A model generated the notes under the pieces. It was given only the letters and a program-made list of their open reading frames with translations. It was not told the origin of the DNA and searched no databases. A stretch of DNA of 64,000 bases, taken from positions 1 through 64,000 of the forward strand of contig CANREN010000003.1 in assembly GCA_947629705.1 (NCBI GenBank), read 5' to 3'. The stretch comes from an uncultured Alistipes sp. (GTDB taxonomy: Bacteria; Bacteroidota; Bacteroidia; Bacteroidales; Rikenellaceae). The position numbers and the translations under genes are program-made. This document shows, in pieces, positions 52,277 through 63,112 of the stretch; positions within the stretch are counted from its first letter, which is position 1; each line of letters opens with the position of its first letter.

Positions 52277-53200
52277 TTACCATTCATCATTATGTGCCGA
52301 GCCGATAATATCGCTCAATCGTTCGATGCCGAGCCGCTCCATCTCCGCAGGCAGCGCCTCGACGATCTCCCTGCAGGCATAGGGATTGACCAGATTGGCC
52401 GCACCGACCTCGACGGCCGTGGCACCGGCCATCATCATCTCGATGACGTCGCGGGCCGACTGCACACCGCCGCAGCCGATGACGGGCACCGCACAGGCCT
52501 TGGCCGCCTGATAGACCATCCGCACGGCCAACGGGAAGACGGCCGGACCGGAGAATCCGCCCATCGTATTGGCAACGACCGCCCGCCGCCGCCGTACGTC
52601 GATCCGCATGCCGAGCACCGTATTGATGAGGCACAACCCGTCGGCACCGGCCTCCACGCAGGCACGGGCGATAGCGACAATGTCCGAAACGTTGGGCGAA
52701 AGTTTCATATAGACGGGTTTGGTCGTTACGGCCTTCACCGCACGGGTTACCTCGGCGGCCGATTCGGGCGACGTGCCGAACGACATGCCGCCGTGGCGCA
52801 CGTTGGGGCAGGAGATATTCACCTCGATGATCCCTACCTGCTCCTCGCGGTCGATGCGCTCGCAGCAATAGGCGTATTCGTCGACCGAAAAGCCCGAGAT
52901 ATTGGCAATTACCTTTTTATGAAAGAACGTTTTAAGGCGCGGCAGCTCATCGTAGATGACGGCGTCGATCCCGGGGTTCTGCAACCCGACGGCGTTGATC
53001 ATCCCGGCCGTGCATTCGGCGATGCGGGGGGTCGGATTGCCGTAGCGCGGTTCACGGGTCGTACCCTTGAACGAAAAGGTTCCCAGCACGTCGAGGTCGT
53101 AGAAATCCTTGAACTCGCTGCCGTAACCGAACGTGCCGCTGGCCGGAACGACCGGATTGTCCAACCGCCAGCCGCTCAATACAACCGATGTGTCTACCAT
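52277..53200 (-). CDS. pyrD: Dihydroorotate dehydrogenase class 1B catalytic subunit
   Basis: SGWRLDNPVVPASGTFGYG, VNISCPNVRHGG, GCGGVQSARDVIEMMMAGATAVEVGAANL; the 533-aa track ORF is over-extended. Confidence 0.94.
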   Translation of the reverse strand: MVDTSVVLSGWRLDNPVVPASGTFGYGSEFKDFYDLDVLGTFSFKGTTREPRYGNPTPRIAECTAGMINAVGLQNPGIDAVIYDELPRLKTFFHKKVIANISGFSVDEYAYCCERIDREEQVGIIEVNISCPNVRHGGMSFGTSPESAAEVTRAVKAVTTKPVYMKLSPNVSDIVAIARACVEAGADGLCLINTVLGMRIDVRRRRAVVANTMGGFSGPAVFPLAVRMVYQAAKACAVPVIGCGGVQSARDVIEMMMAGATAVEVGAANLVNPYACREIVEALPAEMERLGIERLSDIIGSAHNDEW

Positions 53201-53931
53201 ACGATCTCTCCTTTCTCCAATACGGGGCCCTCTTTGCAGATGCGTTTCGGCCCGTTTTTGGTCCTGCACGTGCAACCCATGCAGCCGCCGAAGCCGCAGC
53301 CCATGCGCTCCTCGAACGAAAGCTGGCCCTCTTGCGGCACGGCGTCGCACAACGCGCGAAGCATCGGCAGCGGCCCGCATGCGTAAAAATAATCGAAATC
53401 GAGGTTCCGATGGGCGATGGCCGTCGTTACGAACCCCTTGACGCCGGCCGAGCCGTCGACCGTCGCGACCGTTACGCCGCAGCCCAAAGCGCGGAACTCC
53501 GCTTCGTAGAAACATTCGGCGGCCGTATTGAAGCCCAATACCGCCTGCACGGGAAGTCCCGCCGCAAGCAATCGTTTGGCCAACAGGTAGAGCGGCGGCA
53601 CCCCGACCCCGCCTCCGACGAGCAGCGGCCGCCGCAAATCGGCGCCGATCGAGAATCCGTTGCCGAGACCGGTCAGCAGATCGAGCTCGTCGCCGGCCTT
53701 CATGCGGCTCATGCGCTCCGTGCCCTCGCCCACGACCTTGTAGATCAACGTCAGCCGATCGGGTTCGCAGTCGCACACGGAGATCGGCCGCCGCAGGAAC
53801 AGTCCGTCGATCGCAAGGTTGACGAACTGCCCGGGCGCGGTGATCGCCTGCGTATCGCCCGCCAGCGTCATCCGCCACACCGAAGCCGTCAACGGTTCAT
53901 TCGACCGGATTTGATAAATGTCTTTTTTCAT
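53194..53931 (-). CDS. pyrK: Dihydroorotate dehydrogenase electron transfer subunit
   Basis: GQFVNLAIDGLFLRRPISV, [2Fe-2S] cysteines CGFGGCMGCTCRTKNGPKRICKEGPV. Confidence 0.93.
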   Translation of the reverse strand: MKKDIYQIRSNEPLTASVWRMTLAGDTQAITAPGQFVNLAIDGLFLRRPISVCDCEPDRLTLIYKVVGEGTERMSRMKAGDELDLLTGLGNGFSIGADLRRPLLVGGGVGVPPLYLLAKRLLAAGLPVQAVLGFNTAAECFYEAEFRALGCGVTVATVDGSAGVKGFVTTAIAHRNLDFDYFYACGPLPMLRALCDAVPQEGQLSFEERMGCGFGGCMGCTCRTKNGPKRICKEGPVLEKGEIVW

Positions 53932-53996
53932 GCTCTCTTTTCATTCCGTTCGGAGCGCCCGGCGGCCTCCGAAATTTCCGTTCTCCCGCACTCCGG

Positions 53997-56900
53997 TCAG
54001 GCGTCGATCGTCGACACGCGCAGCGTAATCTCTTCGAGCACGTCCAACAGCACCTTCACGGTCTCCAACGCGGTGAAAACCGTTACGTTGTTCTCCACGG
54101 CCGTGCGACGGATCTCGTAACCGTCCAACCGCGTATTGTGCTGATTGATGTCGATCGTGTTGATGACGTAGCTGACATGACCCTGCCGCAGCGAGTCGAT
54201 GATCTCGCTGCTGCCCTCGCTCAATTTGCGCCGCGTGCGCGTGCGGATGCCCTGCCGGCGCAGGAACTCCGCCGTACCGGTCGTGGCCTCGATATTGAAC
54301 CCGAGGTCGTAGAACCGCTTCACCAACGGAAGCGCCGCCTCCTTGTCCTGATCGGCGATGGTTACGAAGATCGTACCGTAGTTGCAGACGTTCATGCCCG
54401 TAGCCTGCAACGCCTTGTAGAGGGCGCGGGTCAGCTTGTCGTCGTATCCGATCGCCTCGCCCGTCGACTTCATCTCGGGCGAGAGGTAGGAATCCATGCC
54501 GCGTATTTTAGCGAACGAGAAGGCTGGCGCCTTGACGTACCAGCGCTCCTTCTCCCTGCCATAGACTTCGGTGATTCCCTGCTCGCGCAGGCTCTTGCCC
54601 AAAATGACCTGCGTGGCGATGTGGGCCATCGGCACGCCCGTGGATTTCGAAAGGAACGGCACGGTGCGCGACGAACGGGGATTGACCTCGATGACATAGA
54701 CGCGGTCGTTCGGATCGAGAATGAACTGGATGTTGTACAGCCCGACGATGCCGATCCGCAGGCCTAAACGCACCGTGTAGTCGATGATCTGTTGTTTGGC
54801 ATGTTGCGAGACGCTGAACGTCGGATAGACGCTGATCGAGTCGCCCGAGTGGATGCCCGTCCGCTCGACGTGTTCCATGATGCCCGGGATGAAGACCTCC
54901 CTGCCGTCGCAGATAGCGTCCACCTCCAACTCCTTGCCCATAATGTAGCGGTCGACCAGCACCGGCGAATCGACGTTGACCTCGACGGCCGTCTGGAGAT
55001 AGTGGCGCAGGCGCTCCTCGTTGGAGACGATCTGCATGGCGCGGCCGCCCAGCACGTAGCTCGGGCGCACGAGCACCGGATAACCGATGCGCGCGGCGGC
55101 GCGGACGCCCGCTTCGATATCGACAACGGCTTCGGCCTCGGGCTGCGGGATGCCGAGCTCCTCCATGATCCGCTCGAAGCAGCCGCGATCCTCGGCATTG
55201 CGGATCGCCGCCGTGTCGGTGCCGATGATAGGCACGCCCAATTCGGCCAACGGCTCGGCCAGGTTGATGGCCGTCTGTCCGCCGAGCGAGACGACGACGG
55301 CTTCGGGCCGCTCCAACCGGATGACGTTCATCACGTCCTCGACCGTCAGCGGTTCGAAATAGAGTTTGTCGCTCGTGGTGTAATCGGTCGAGACGGTCTC
55401 GGGATTGTTGTTGATGATGATGGCCTCATAGCCCGCCGCGCGGATCGACCAGATAGCGTGTACGGTCGAATAGTCGAACTCGACGCCCTGACCGATGCGG
55501 ATCGGGCCCGAACCGAGTACGACGATTTTGCGCCGGCCGCTCACGACGGATTCGTTTTCGATCTCGTAGGTCGAGTAGAAATAGGGCACGTAGGAGGCGA
55601 ACTCGCTGGCGCAGGTATCGATCATCTTGTAGACGGGGAAGATGCCGTTGCGTTCGCGCAGACGGAACATTTCCTGCTCCGAGAGGCCCCACAGCCGGCC
55701 GATATATCTGTCGCTGAAACCCATGCGCTTGGCGTCGCGCAACGTCTCGACGTCCTGCGGATGATCGCGCACGACCCGCTCGAACTCGACGATATTCTTG
55801 AACTTTTCGAGGAAGAAGAGATCGATTTTCGTGTTGTTGTAGATCAACACCAGATCGACGCCCAAGCGAATCAACTGCGCGATGGCATAGAGCCGGTCGT
55901 CCGTTCCCTCCTTGATATAGGAAAGCAGCTGTTCGGCCGTCCAGCGGTCGAACTTGCGGTGATGAATGTGGCAGACGCCCGTTTCGAGCGAGCGCACCGC
56001 CTTGAGCAGCGACTCCTCGATCGTCCGGCCCACGGCCATCACCTCGCCGGTGGCCTTCATCTGCGTGCCCAACTTGTTCGACGCATCGGTGAACTTGTCG
56101 AACGGAAAGCGGGCGATCTTGGTTACCACATAATCCAACGTAGGTTCGAAGCTCGCAGGCGTATTGGCCAACCGGATTTCGTCGAGCGTCATGCCTACGG
56201 CGATCTTGGCGCTGACGCGGGCGATCGGATACCCCGAAGCCTTCGACGCGAGGGCCGACGAACGCGAAACGCGCGGATTGACCTCGATCAGATAGTACTT
56301 GAACGAAAGCGGGTCCAAGGCGAACTGCACGTTGCACCCGCCCTCGATTTTCAATTCGCGGATGATCTTCAAGGCCGAATCGCGCAGCATCTGGTACTCG
56401 TGGTTCGTCAGCGTCTGGCTCGGCGCGACGACGATCGAGTCGCCCGTATGGATGCCCACGGGGTCGATATTCTCCATGTTGCAGATGGCCAAGGCCGTAT
56501 CGTTGCTGTCGCGGATGACCTCGTATTCGATCTCCTTGTACCCCTTGATGCTCTTCTCGATGAGCACCTGATGGACGGGCGAAAGGAACAGCGCATTGCG
56601 CATCAGCTCGCGGAGCTCCTGCTCGTTGTCGGCGAATCCGCCGCCCGTGCCGCCTAACGTGAAGGCGGGACGCAGCACGACGGGATAACCGATGCGGGCC
56701 GCGACCTCGGCCCCCTCCTCGATGGAGGTGGCGATCTCCGACGGCAGCACCGGCTCGCCCAACGACTGGCAGAGCTCCTTGAACAGCTCGCGATCCTCGG
56801 CCCGCTCGATGGATTCGAACGACGTACCGAGAATCTCGACCTGACATTCGGCCAAAATTCCCTTCTTGGCGAGCTGCACGGCCAAATTCAACGCCGTCTG

Positions 56901-57176
56901 TCCGCCGAGGCCCGGGACGATGGCGTCGGGACGTTCGTAACGGATGATCTTGGCGACGTATTCGAGTGTCAGCGGCTCCATGTAGACCTTGTCGGCGATA
57001 TGGGTGTCGGTCATGATGGTGGCCGGATTGGAGTTGACCAGCACCACTTCATAGCCCTCCTCGCGAAGCGCCAGGCAGGCCTGCGTACCGGCATAGTCGA
57101 ACTCGGCGGCCTGACCGATGACGATCGGGCCCGAGCCGATCACCATCACCTTGTTTATATCCTTTCTTTTAGGCAT
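53997..57176 (-). CDS. carB: Carbamoyl-phosphate synthase large subunit
   Basis: 1059 aa; [49 protein letters not shown]. Confidence 0.97.
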   Translation of the reverse strand: MPKRKDINKVMVIGSGPIVIGQAAEFDYAGTQACLALREEGYEVVLVNSNPATIMTDTHIADKVYMEPLTLEYVAKIIRYERPDAIVPGLGGQTALNLAVQLAKKGILAECQVEILGTSFESIERAEDRELFKELCQSLGEPVLPSEIATSIEEGAEVAARIGYPVVLRPAFTLGGTGGGFADNEQELRELMRNALFLSPVHQVLIEKSIKGYKEIEYEVIRDSNDTALAICNMENIDPVGIHTGDSIVVAPSQTLTNHEYQMLRDSALKIIRELKIEGGCNVQFALDPLSFKYYLIEVNPRVSRSSALASKASGYPIARVSAKIAVGMTLDEIRLANTPASFEPTLDYVVTKIARFPFDKFTDASNKLGTQMKATGEVMAVGRTIEESLLKAVRSLETGVCHIHHRKFDRWTAEQLLSYIKEGTDDRLYAIAQLIRLGVDLVLIYNNTKIDLFFLEKFKNIVEFERVVRDHPQDVETLRDAKRMGFSDRYIGRLWGLSEQEMFRLRERNGIFPVYKMIDTCASEFASYVPYFYSTYEIENESVVSGRRKIVVLGSGPIRIGQGVEFDYSTVHAIWSIRAAGYEAIIINNNPETVSTDYTTSDKLYFEPLTVEDVMNVIRLERPEAVVVSLGGQTAINLAEPLAELGVPIIGTDTAAIRNAEDRGCFERIMEELGIPQPEAEAVVDIEAGVRAAARIGYPVLVRPSYVLGGRAMQIVSNEERLRHYLQTAVEVNVDSPVLVDRYIMGKELEVDAICDGREVFIPGIMEHVERTGIHSGDSISVYPTFSVSQHAKQQIIDYTVRLGLRIGIVGLYNIQFILDPNDRVYVIEVNPRSSRTVPFLSKSTGVPMAHIATQVILGKSLREQGITEVYGREKERWYVKAPAFSFAKIRGMDSYLSPEMKSTGEAIGYDDKLTRALYKALQATGMNVCNYGTIFVTIADQDKEAALPLVKRFYDLGFNIEATTGTAEFLRRQGIRTRTRRKLSEGSSEIIDSLRQGHVSYVINTIDINQHNTRLDGYEIRRTAVENNVTVFTALETVKVLLDVLEEITLRVSTIDA

Positions 57177-58260
57177 TTTTGTGTTCCTCCATCATTTGAA
57201 TGAATTTGTCGAACAAGCCGGTACTGTCCTGCGGCCCCGGGGCGCTCTCGGGGTGGTACTGCACCGAGAACACCTGGTCGGCCCTGCATTCGACCCCTTC
57301 GGCCGTGCCGTCCAACAGATTGACGTGGGTCAGTTCGAGCCCCGTGCCTTGCAGCGAATCGATGTCGACGGCGAAGCTGTGGTTCTGGCTCGTGATTTCG
57401 ATCTTTCCGGTCGCCAGGCACTTCACGGGATGATTGCCGCCGCGGTGGCCGAACTTCATCTTGAACGTGCGGGCGCCATAGGCCAAAGCGACCATCTGAT
57501 GACCCATGCAGATGCCGAAGATGGGCAGTTTGCCGCGCAGGCGGCGCACCTTCCCGATGACCGGTTCGACATCCGTCGGATCGCCCGGGCCGTTCGACAG
57601 GAAGATGCCGTCGGGGCGGAACGCCAGAATCTCCTCGACCGAAGCGTCGAACGGCACGACCGTTACGTTGCATCCGCGGGCGTTGAGACAACGGATGATA
57701 TTGTATTTGATGCCGCAGTCGATCGCCACGACGTCGAAACGATGGTTGGGCGTCCGCGAAAACCAACGCTTCCTGCAACTGACCCGCGCCACCTGGTCGT
57801 GCGGCAATTCGCAGGCGCGGATCCGCTCCATCGCCTCGTCGAACGGCGTGGCGGCATCGGTAATCATCACCTTCTGGCTGCCCTCGTCGCGGATAATGCG
57901 CGTCAGCGTGCGGGTGTCGATGCCCGAAATGCCCGGAATGCCCAACTCCTCGAACACCTCGTTCAACGTGCGGGTGTAGCGAAAATTCGACGGAATGTCG
58001 TTGTACTCGCGCACGATCAATCCGCCGATCGAGGGGAACTTCGATTCGTTGTCCTCCTCGGCCGTACCGTAGTTGCCGATGAGCGGATAGGTCATCACCA
58101 CCATCTGGCCGGTGTACGACGGGTCGGAGATGATCTCCTGGTACCCCACCATCGAGGTGTTGAAAACGATCTCGTTCACCGCCTCACGGTCGGCGCCGAA
58201 GCCGTAACCGTAAAACTCGCGGCCGTTTTCCAAGACGATTTTTTTCGTAAACGGTTTCAT
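57169..58260 (-). CDS. carA: Carbamoyl-phosphate synthase small subunit
   Basis: [33 protein letters not shown]. Confidence 0.96.
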   Translation of the reverse strand: MKPFTKKIVLENGREFYGYGFGADREAVNEIVFNTSMVGYQEIISDPSYTGQMVVMTYPLIGNYGTAEEDNESKFPSIGGLIVREYNDIPSNFRYTRTLNEVFEELGIPGISGIDTRTLTRIIRDEGSQKVMITDAATPFDEAMERIRACELPHDQVARVSCRKRWFSRTPNHRFDVVAIDCGIKYNIIRCLNARGCNVTVVPFDASVEEILAFRPDGIFLSNGPGDPTDVEPVIGKVRRLRGKLPIFGICMGHQMVALAYGARTFKMKFGHRGGNHPVKCLATGKIEITSQNHSFAVDIDSLQGTGLELTHVNLLDGTAEGVECRADQVFSVQYHPESAPGPQDSTGLFDKFIQMMEEHKNA

Positions 58261-58321
58261 GAACTGCCTCTATTTTGCTAACTGATTTGCCTGTTAAGTA
58301 ATGTATCGACGTTTTTTACCC

Positions 58322-59611
58322 TTATCTGCCGGTCCGAACCTGGCCGCTCGGGGCCGCCGCCTCGTAGACGGTACGCCCGCCCACGACCGTCCGCACGGCA
58401 CGGCCACGCACCCGCCATCCGGCAAACGGCGTCGCACGGCCCTTCGACCGGAACGCCGACGGGTCGATGAGATATTCGTCATCGAGGTCGAGCACCGTAA
58501 AATCGGCCGCATCGCCCACATGCAGTCCCCCTTCGAGGCCGAAAATCCGGCGGGGATTGTCGGCCATCAAGACGATCAACCGTTCGAGCGTCAACAGTCC
58601 GGGCACGACCAATCCGGTGTAAAGCACCGGAAAAGCGCACTCCAACCCCACGATTCCCATGGCGCTGCCGGCCAATCCGCGGGACTTCTCCTCGGCCGTA
58701 TGCGGTGCATGGTCGGTGGCGATCACCTCGATGGTTCCGTCGCAGACGCCCGCCCGCAACGCATCGCGATCGGCCCGGCTGCGCAGCGGCGGATTCATCT
58801 TGAACCGTCCGTCCTCCTGCAAATCCTCGTCGCACAGCAGCAGATAGTGCGGCGCCGTCTCGCAGCTCACCCGCACGCCGCGCGCCTTCGCCCGACGCAC
58901 CGACTCGACGCTCTCGGCCGTCGAGACATGGCATACATGGTATTGACAACCCGTTTTTTCGGCCAGCGCAATATCGCGTTCCACCTGCCGCCACTCGCTT
59001 TCGGAACAGATGCCCCGATGCCCGTGCGCGCGGCAATAAACACCGTCGTGGATATATCCGCCGCGCAGCAGTCCGTCGACCTCGCAATGGGCTACGATGG
59101 GCTTTCCGACGGCCGCAGCCCCTTGCATGGCCCGTTCCATCAACGCGTCGGCCTGCACGCCGCGGCCGTCGTCCGAAAAGCCGACGACCTCCGGCGCCAA
59201 AGCGGCGAAATCGACCAGCTCACCGGCTCCGCGCTGTCCCATCGTGATGCAGCCGTAGGGATAGACGCGCACGACGGCATCGCGCCGGATCGCATCGAGT
59301 TCCGGCGCCAACGATTCGGGCGCATCGGGCGCGGGCCGAAGATTGGGCATGGCGCACACGGCCGTATAACCTCCGTGAGCCGCAGCGGCCGTACCGGTAG
59401 CGACGGTCTCCTTTTGCGAAAAGCCGGGCTCCCGCAGATGGACATGCACGTCGACCAACCCGGGAACGAGCCGACGCCCGCCGAGGTCGATGCACGCATC
59501 CTCCGGCGAGGGTTCGCACGGAGCGACGATGCGTCCGTTCTCCACGACGACCGAACCTGCTTCGAAACGGCCGTCGCGCCAGACCTGTGCATGAGTATAA
59601 AAAGTTTTCAT
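58322..59611 (-). CDS. pyrC: Dihydroorotase
   Basis: VPGLVDVHVHLREPGFSQKETVATGTAAAAHGGYTAV; EVIATDHAPHTAEEK. Confidence 0.95.
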   Translation of the reverse strand: MKTFYTHAQVWRDGRFEAGSVVVENGRIVAPCEPSPEDACIDLGGRRLVPGLVDVHVHLREPGFSQKETVATGTAAAAHGGYTAVCAMPNLRPAPDAPESLAPELDAIRRDAVVRVYPYGCITMGQRGAGELVDFAALAPEVVGFSDDGRGVQADALMERAMQGAAAVGKPIVAHCEVDGLLRGGYIHDGVYCRAHGHRGICSESEWRQVERDIALAEKTGCQYHVCHVSTAESVESVRRAKARGVRVSCETAPHYLLLCDEDLQEDGRFKMNPPLRSRADRDALRAGVCDGTIEVIATDHAPHTAEEKSRGLAGSAMGIVGLECAFPVLYTGLVVPGLLTLERLIVLMADNPRRIFGLEGGLHVGDAADFTVLDLDDEYLIDPSAFRSKGRATPFAGWRVRGRAVRTVVGGRTVYEAAAPSGQVRTGR

Positions 59612-59619
59612 ACGAGCGC

Positions 59620-59654
59620 AAAAAATTAGGGCAACTGAAAAACAGTTACCCTAA
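59620..59654 (-). terminator. Intrinsic terminator/attenuator immediately upstream of pyrC
   Basis: Minus strand TTAGGGTAACTG-TTTTT-CAGTTGCCCTAA followed by TTTTTT (59620-59625). One pair is G.U on minus and A.C on plus, supporting minus-strand function. Confidence 0.8.
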
Positions 59655-59753
59655 TGAGACAAAATCGCCGAAAACGAACGGAGCCGCGATAGCCGACCAA
59701 TCGCGCTGTTGCCAAACAGCCTGCTTCGAAATTATGTCGGGTTGCCGCATCAT
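59646..59753 (-). CDS. Putative pyr operon leader peptide (35 aa)
   Basis: MMRQPDIISKQAVWQQRDWSAIAAPFVFGDFVSLG*; purine-rich ggagagga before ATG; stop TAA lies in the 5' arm of the terminator. Confidence 0.5.
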   Translation of the reverse strand: MMRQPDIISKQAVWQQRDWSAIAAPFVFGDFVSLG

Positions 59754-59780
59754 GATCGTCCTCTCCGTTCCGCGTTCGGG

Positions 59781-59812
59781 CAAAGATACGGACTTTTCGC
59801 AACGTCTGCAAA
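59781..59812 (-). promoter_or_regulatory. pyr operon promoter candidate TTTG-N20-TATCTTTG
   Basis: CAAAGATA 59781-59788 and CAAA 59809-59812 on the plus strand. Confidence 0.65.
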
Positions 59813-59873
59813 AAAATTCGCCGAATTTTTATTCCATGCGGCGGCCGCCTTTGAAAGGCCCGTTCGAAAAGGG

Positions 59874-60875
59874 TTAAAAGAGGTATTTTTCGGTTTTGAC
59901 CTTGCGCACCAATCGCAGAATCTCCTCCCAGCTCTCCTCGCCGAAGGTCGTGCCGACCACCTCGATGACCTTGCCCGCCGTAACGGCCCCGATGGTGCCG
60001 CACTGCCGCAACGACAAACCGTCGCACATTCCGGCCAGAAATCCGGCTGCATAGAAATCGCCGGCACCCGTCGTATCGACCCGCTTCGCCGCCGCCATGA
60101 TGCCCACATGCACCACCTCGCCGCCCTGCTTGATCAAGGCGCCCCTGGTTCCGATCTTCACCACGGCCAGACGGGCCATCTCGGAGATCGCCTGCAACGC
60201 ATTCAACGGCACGGCCTCGCAAGTGAAGGTCTTGGCCTCGTCCTCGTTCGCGAAGACGATATCGACGTAATCGCGCACCAATTCGCGCAGGAACTCCCGA
60301 TTCTCCGCCACGATATTGAAGCTCGCCAAGTCGATGGCCACCTGCAACCCGCACGCCTTGGCCGTCCGGGCCGCCTTGCGGATCAGCTCGTGGTTCTGCA
60401 CCAAATAGCCCTCGACATAGAGGCAGTCGTATCCGTCGAACAGCTCCGGTTCGATCTCCGGAGCCGACAATTCGAGCGCCGCACCGAGGTGGGTCGCCAT
60501 CGTCCGCTCGCCGTCGGGCGAAATGAGCGACACGCACTTGCCCGAACGCTCCGTACCGCGGAATACCTCCGGCTCGACGTGCAGATTTTCGAGTGCCTGC
60601 ACGAAGAAGTCGCCCGTCTTGTCGCGCCCCACCTTACCGATGAATCCGACCCCGCACCCCAATCGGGCCATCGCCCGAATGGTGTTACCGGCCGATCCGC
60701 CCAACGAGAGCGAATAGGGCAGTCCGGCCACCGATTTCGAAATTTCCGTTTGCAGGGTGGCGTCCACCAAATTCATCGAACCTTTGGCCAAATCGAAGCG
60801 GGCCAGGACCGCATCGTTCTTAAGGTTGACCAGCATGTCCGTCAGGGCATTGCCGATGCCGATTACTCGTTTCAT
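59874..60875 (-). CDS. PfkB-family kinase (adenosine kinase-like)
   Basis: GGSAGNTIRAMARLG, DTTGAGDFYAAGFLAG. Confidence 0.9.
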   Translation of the reverse strand: MKRVIGIGNALTDMLVNLKNDAVLARFDLAKGSMNLVDATLQTEISKSVAGLPYSLSLGGSAGNTIRAMARLGCGVGFIGKVGRDKTGDFFVQALENLHVEPEVFRGTERSGKCVSLISPDGERTMATHLGAALELSAPEIEPELFDGYDCLYVEGYLVQNHELIRKAARTAKACGLQVAIDLASFNIVAENREFLRELVRDYVDIVFANEDEAKTFTCEAVPLNALQAISEMARLAVVKIGTRGALIKQGGEVVHVGIMAAAKRVDTTGAGDFYAAGFLAGMCDGLSLRQCGTIGAVTAGKVIEVVGTTFGEESWEEILRLVRKVKTEKYLF

Positions 60876-60967
60876 CTCTATTAAGCCGGGGTATGTATCC
60901 GAGGGTTATCTGTTGTTGAGTCTATCGCGTTTTTCGACGCTGTTTTTCCTGTCCGGGCGCGAGCGAT

Positions 60968-60988
60968 CGCGGCCCCCCCCCGGCCGCG
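60968..60988. repeat. C/G hairpin with 9-nt homopolymer in leader of the PfkB-family gene
   Basis: cgcggcc-ccccccc-ggccgcg. Confidence 0.7.
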
Positions 60989-61079
60989 TATGCAGGTCCG
61001 ACCGAACCCGATGCCCCCCTCCCGAGGGAGAGGCCTGCATTCGATGCTCCGACCGCCCGTTCGCTGCCGGCCGCCGCAC

Positions 61080-62060
61080 TCAAATAGACAAAATTTTGAC
61101 CAATTCGAGTTTGCCGCGGTTGATCTCCTTGTGGTGCTTGACCGCCTTGGAGAAAGGCACGTAAACGATCCGTCCGTTTTCGATGCCGATCATCACGTTC
61201 CGCTGGCCCTCCATCAACGCTTCGATGGCCCCCTCGCCCATCCGCGAAGCCAGGATGCGGTCGAACGCCGTCGGCGAACCGCCCCGCTGGATATGGCCCA
61301 GAATCGTTACGCGGGCATCGTACTGCGGGAACTCCTTTTTCACGCGCTCGGCCAGGGCCGTGGCGCCGCCCGTAACGGGATTTTCGGCCACGATGACGAT
61401 CGCCGAATTTTTGCTCTTGCGGAATCCGTTGTTGATCAGCTCGGCCAGCTGGTCGACCTCGGTCTCCATTTCGGGGATGATGGCCGCTTCGGAACCGGAG
61501 GCCAAGGCGCTGTTGAGCGCCAAATAACCGGCCGTATGGCCCATCACCTCGACGAAAAAGAGACGTTCGTGGCTCGACGCCGTATCGCGCAATTTGTCCA
61601 CCGCGTCGACGATCGTGTTGAGAGCCGTATCGTAACCGATGGTCGAATCGGTGCCGCCGAGGTCGTTGTCGATGGTGCCGGGCAGCCCGACGATGGGCAC
61701 GTTGTACTCGTGGGCGAAGATGCCCGCACCGGTCAGCGAGCCGTCGCCGCCGATAACGACCAGCGCGTCGATACCGGCCGCCATCATATTGTCATAGGCC
61801 GTTTTGCGGCCTTCGGGCGTGGTGAACTCCTTGCAGCGGGCCGTTTTGAGGATCGTCCCGCCCATCTGGATAATGTTGCTGACGCTCTGCGAGCGGAAGT
61901 CGACGATCTCGTTGTATACCAAACCTTTGTACCCGCGCATGATTCCCTTCACGGCCATGCCGTTGTAGATGGCGCTGCGGGTTACGGCCCGGATGGCCGC
62001 ATTCATACCGGGGGCGTCGCCTCCGGAAGTCAAGATACCGATGGTTTTGATTTCTGCCAT
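61080..62060 (-). CDS. pfkA: ATP-dependent 6-phosphofructokinase
   Basis: [49 protein letters not shown]. Confidence 0.96.
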   Translation of the reverse strand: MAEIKTIGILTSGGDAPGMNAAIRAVTRSAIYNGMAVKGIMRGYKGLVYNEIVDFRSQSVSNIIQMGGTILKTARCKEFTTPEGRKTAYDNMMAAGIDALVVIGGDGSLTGAGIFAHEYNVPIVGLPGTIDNDLGGTDSTIGYDTALNTIVDAVDKLRDTASSHERLFFVEVMGHTAGYLALNSALASGSEAAIIPEMETEVDQLAELINNGFRKSKNSAIVIVAENPVTGGATALAERVKKEFPQYDARVTILGHIQRGGSPTAFDRILASRMGEGAIEALMEGQRNVMIGIENGRIVYVPFSKAVKHHKEINRGKLELVKILSI

Positions 62061-62153
62061 AACTCTCCTTTTATTAAATACAAACCGTTCCAACCGAAAA
62101 ACCGGTCAAAGGTAGGGATTTTTTCGGAAATTTCCGTTCCCGCCCCGATTTAT

Positions 62154-62822
62154 TCAGAGCAAGTCCAACAACTTTTCCGACCGATCGATCAATGCACCGG
62201 CTCCGGCCTGCATCAACTCCTCGCGCGACCGGAATCCCCAGGTAACCCCGACCGACCGTACGCCGGCAGCAGCGGCCGTCTGCATGTCGATGCCCGAATC
62301 CCCCACGTAGAGCACCCGCTCGCGCGCGATCCCTGCCAGAGCGAGAATCTCCTCCACAATCGCCGGATCGGGTTTCAACGCCACTCCCGGACGCTGGCCC
62401 AGCACCGCCGCGAACGGCACCTCGGGGAAGAACCGCCGGATGAGCTTTTCCGTTCCCTGCCGGAACTTGTTCGAGGCCACGGCTAACCGGACGCCCTTGC
62501 GGGTCAGCGCATCGAGCAGCTCGGGGATTCCGGCATAGGGCTTCGTGTACCGGTCGATGTGATCGATATAATAGGCCACGAAATCGGCCCGGGCTGCCGC
62601 GACGTAATCCGCCGAACGCAGCTCTTCGGGCAAAGCCCGTTCCACCAATCGCAAAATGCCGTTGCCGACGAAACCGCGATAATCGGCATAGGTATGTTCG
62701 GGCAGTCCGCGCTGCGCCAACATTGCGTTGCACGCGACCGCCAGATCGCCGACGGTATCGAGCAGCGTGCCGTCCAAATCGAAGATAACCAAATCCGTTC
62801 GCATAGGTGATTTCTTTTTCAT
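62154..62822 (-). CDS. HAD-superfamily phosphatase, phosphoglycolate phosphatase-like
   Basis: DLVIFDLDGTLLDTVGDLAVACNAML, VLYVGDSGIDMQTAAAAGVRSVGVTWGFRS; alternative start at 62804. Confidence 0.88.
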   Translation of the reverse strand: MKKKSPMRTDLVIFDLDGTLLDTVGDLAVACNAMLAQRGLPEHTYADYRGFVGNGILRLVERALPEELRSADYVAAARADFVAYYIDHIDRYTKPYAGIPELLDALTRKGVRLAVASNKFRQGTEKLIRRFFPEVPFAAVLGQRPGVALKPDPAIVEEILALAGIARERVLYVGDSGIDMQTAAAAGVRSVGVTWGFRSREELMQAGAGALIDRSEKLLDLL

Positions 62823-63054
62823 ACGCTCTCTCCGTGCGGCCCCGCCCGACGCTCCTCGTCTTTTCGAGCCGACGCCGAACCGATCGCCGCAAGCGGCAAA
62901 ATTAACAAAAAAAGAGAAAGAACCGCTCCCCTCGGGTCCATATACGGCTCGTTCCGCCGCCCCTGCGCCGCTGCTCCGCCGCCGCAACGGCCCAAAAAAC
63001 GGCCCATAGCGAAAAGATTCTTCCGAAAAAAGAGAGGTTCTCGAATTTTCTTCT

Positions 63055-63062
63055 TATCTTTG
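63055..63062 (+). promoter_or_regulatory. -7 element TATCTTTG upstream of tatA
   Basis: TAnnTTTG match 50 nt before the tatA ATG. Confidence 0.5.
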
Positions 63063-63112
63063 ACTGCATCGAAAGAATGCAGATCACCGACGAATAAAAA
63101 CATCCGACCGAC

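Noticed and set aside
52277-53878. 533-aa pyrD ORF suggesting a PyrK-PyrD fusion
   Set aside because: The upstream part is a different frame of pyrK; pyrD starts at 53200.
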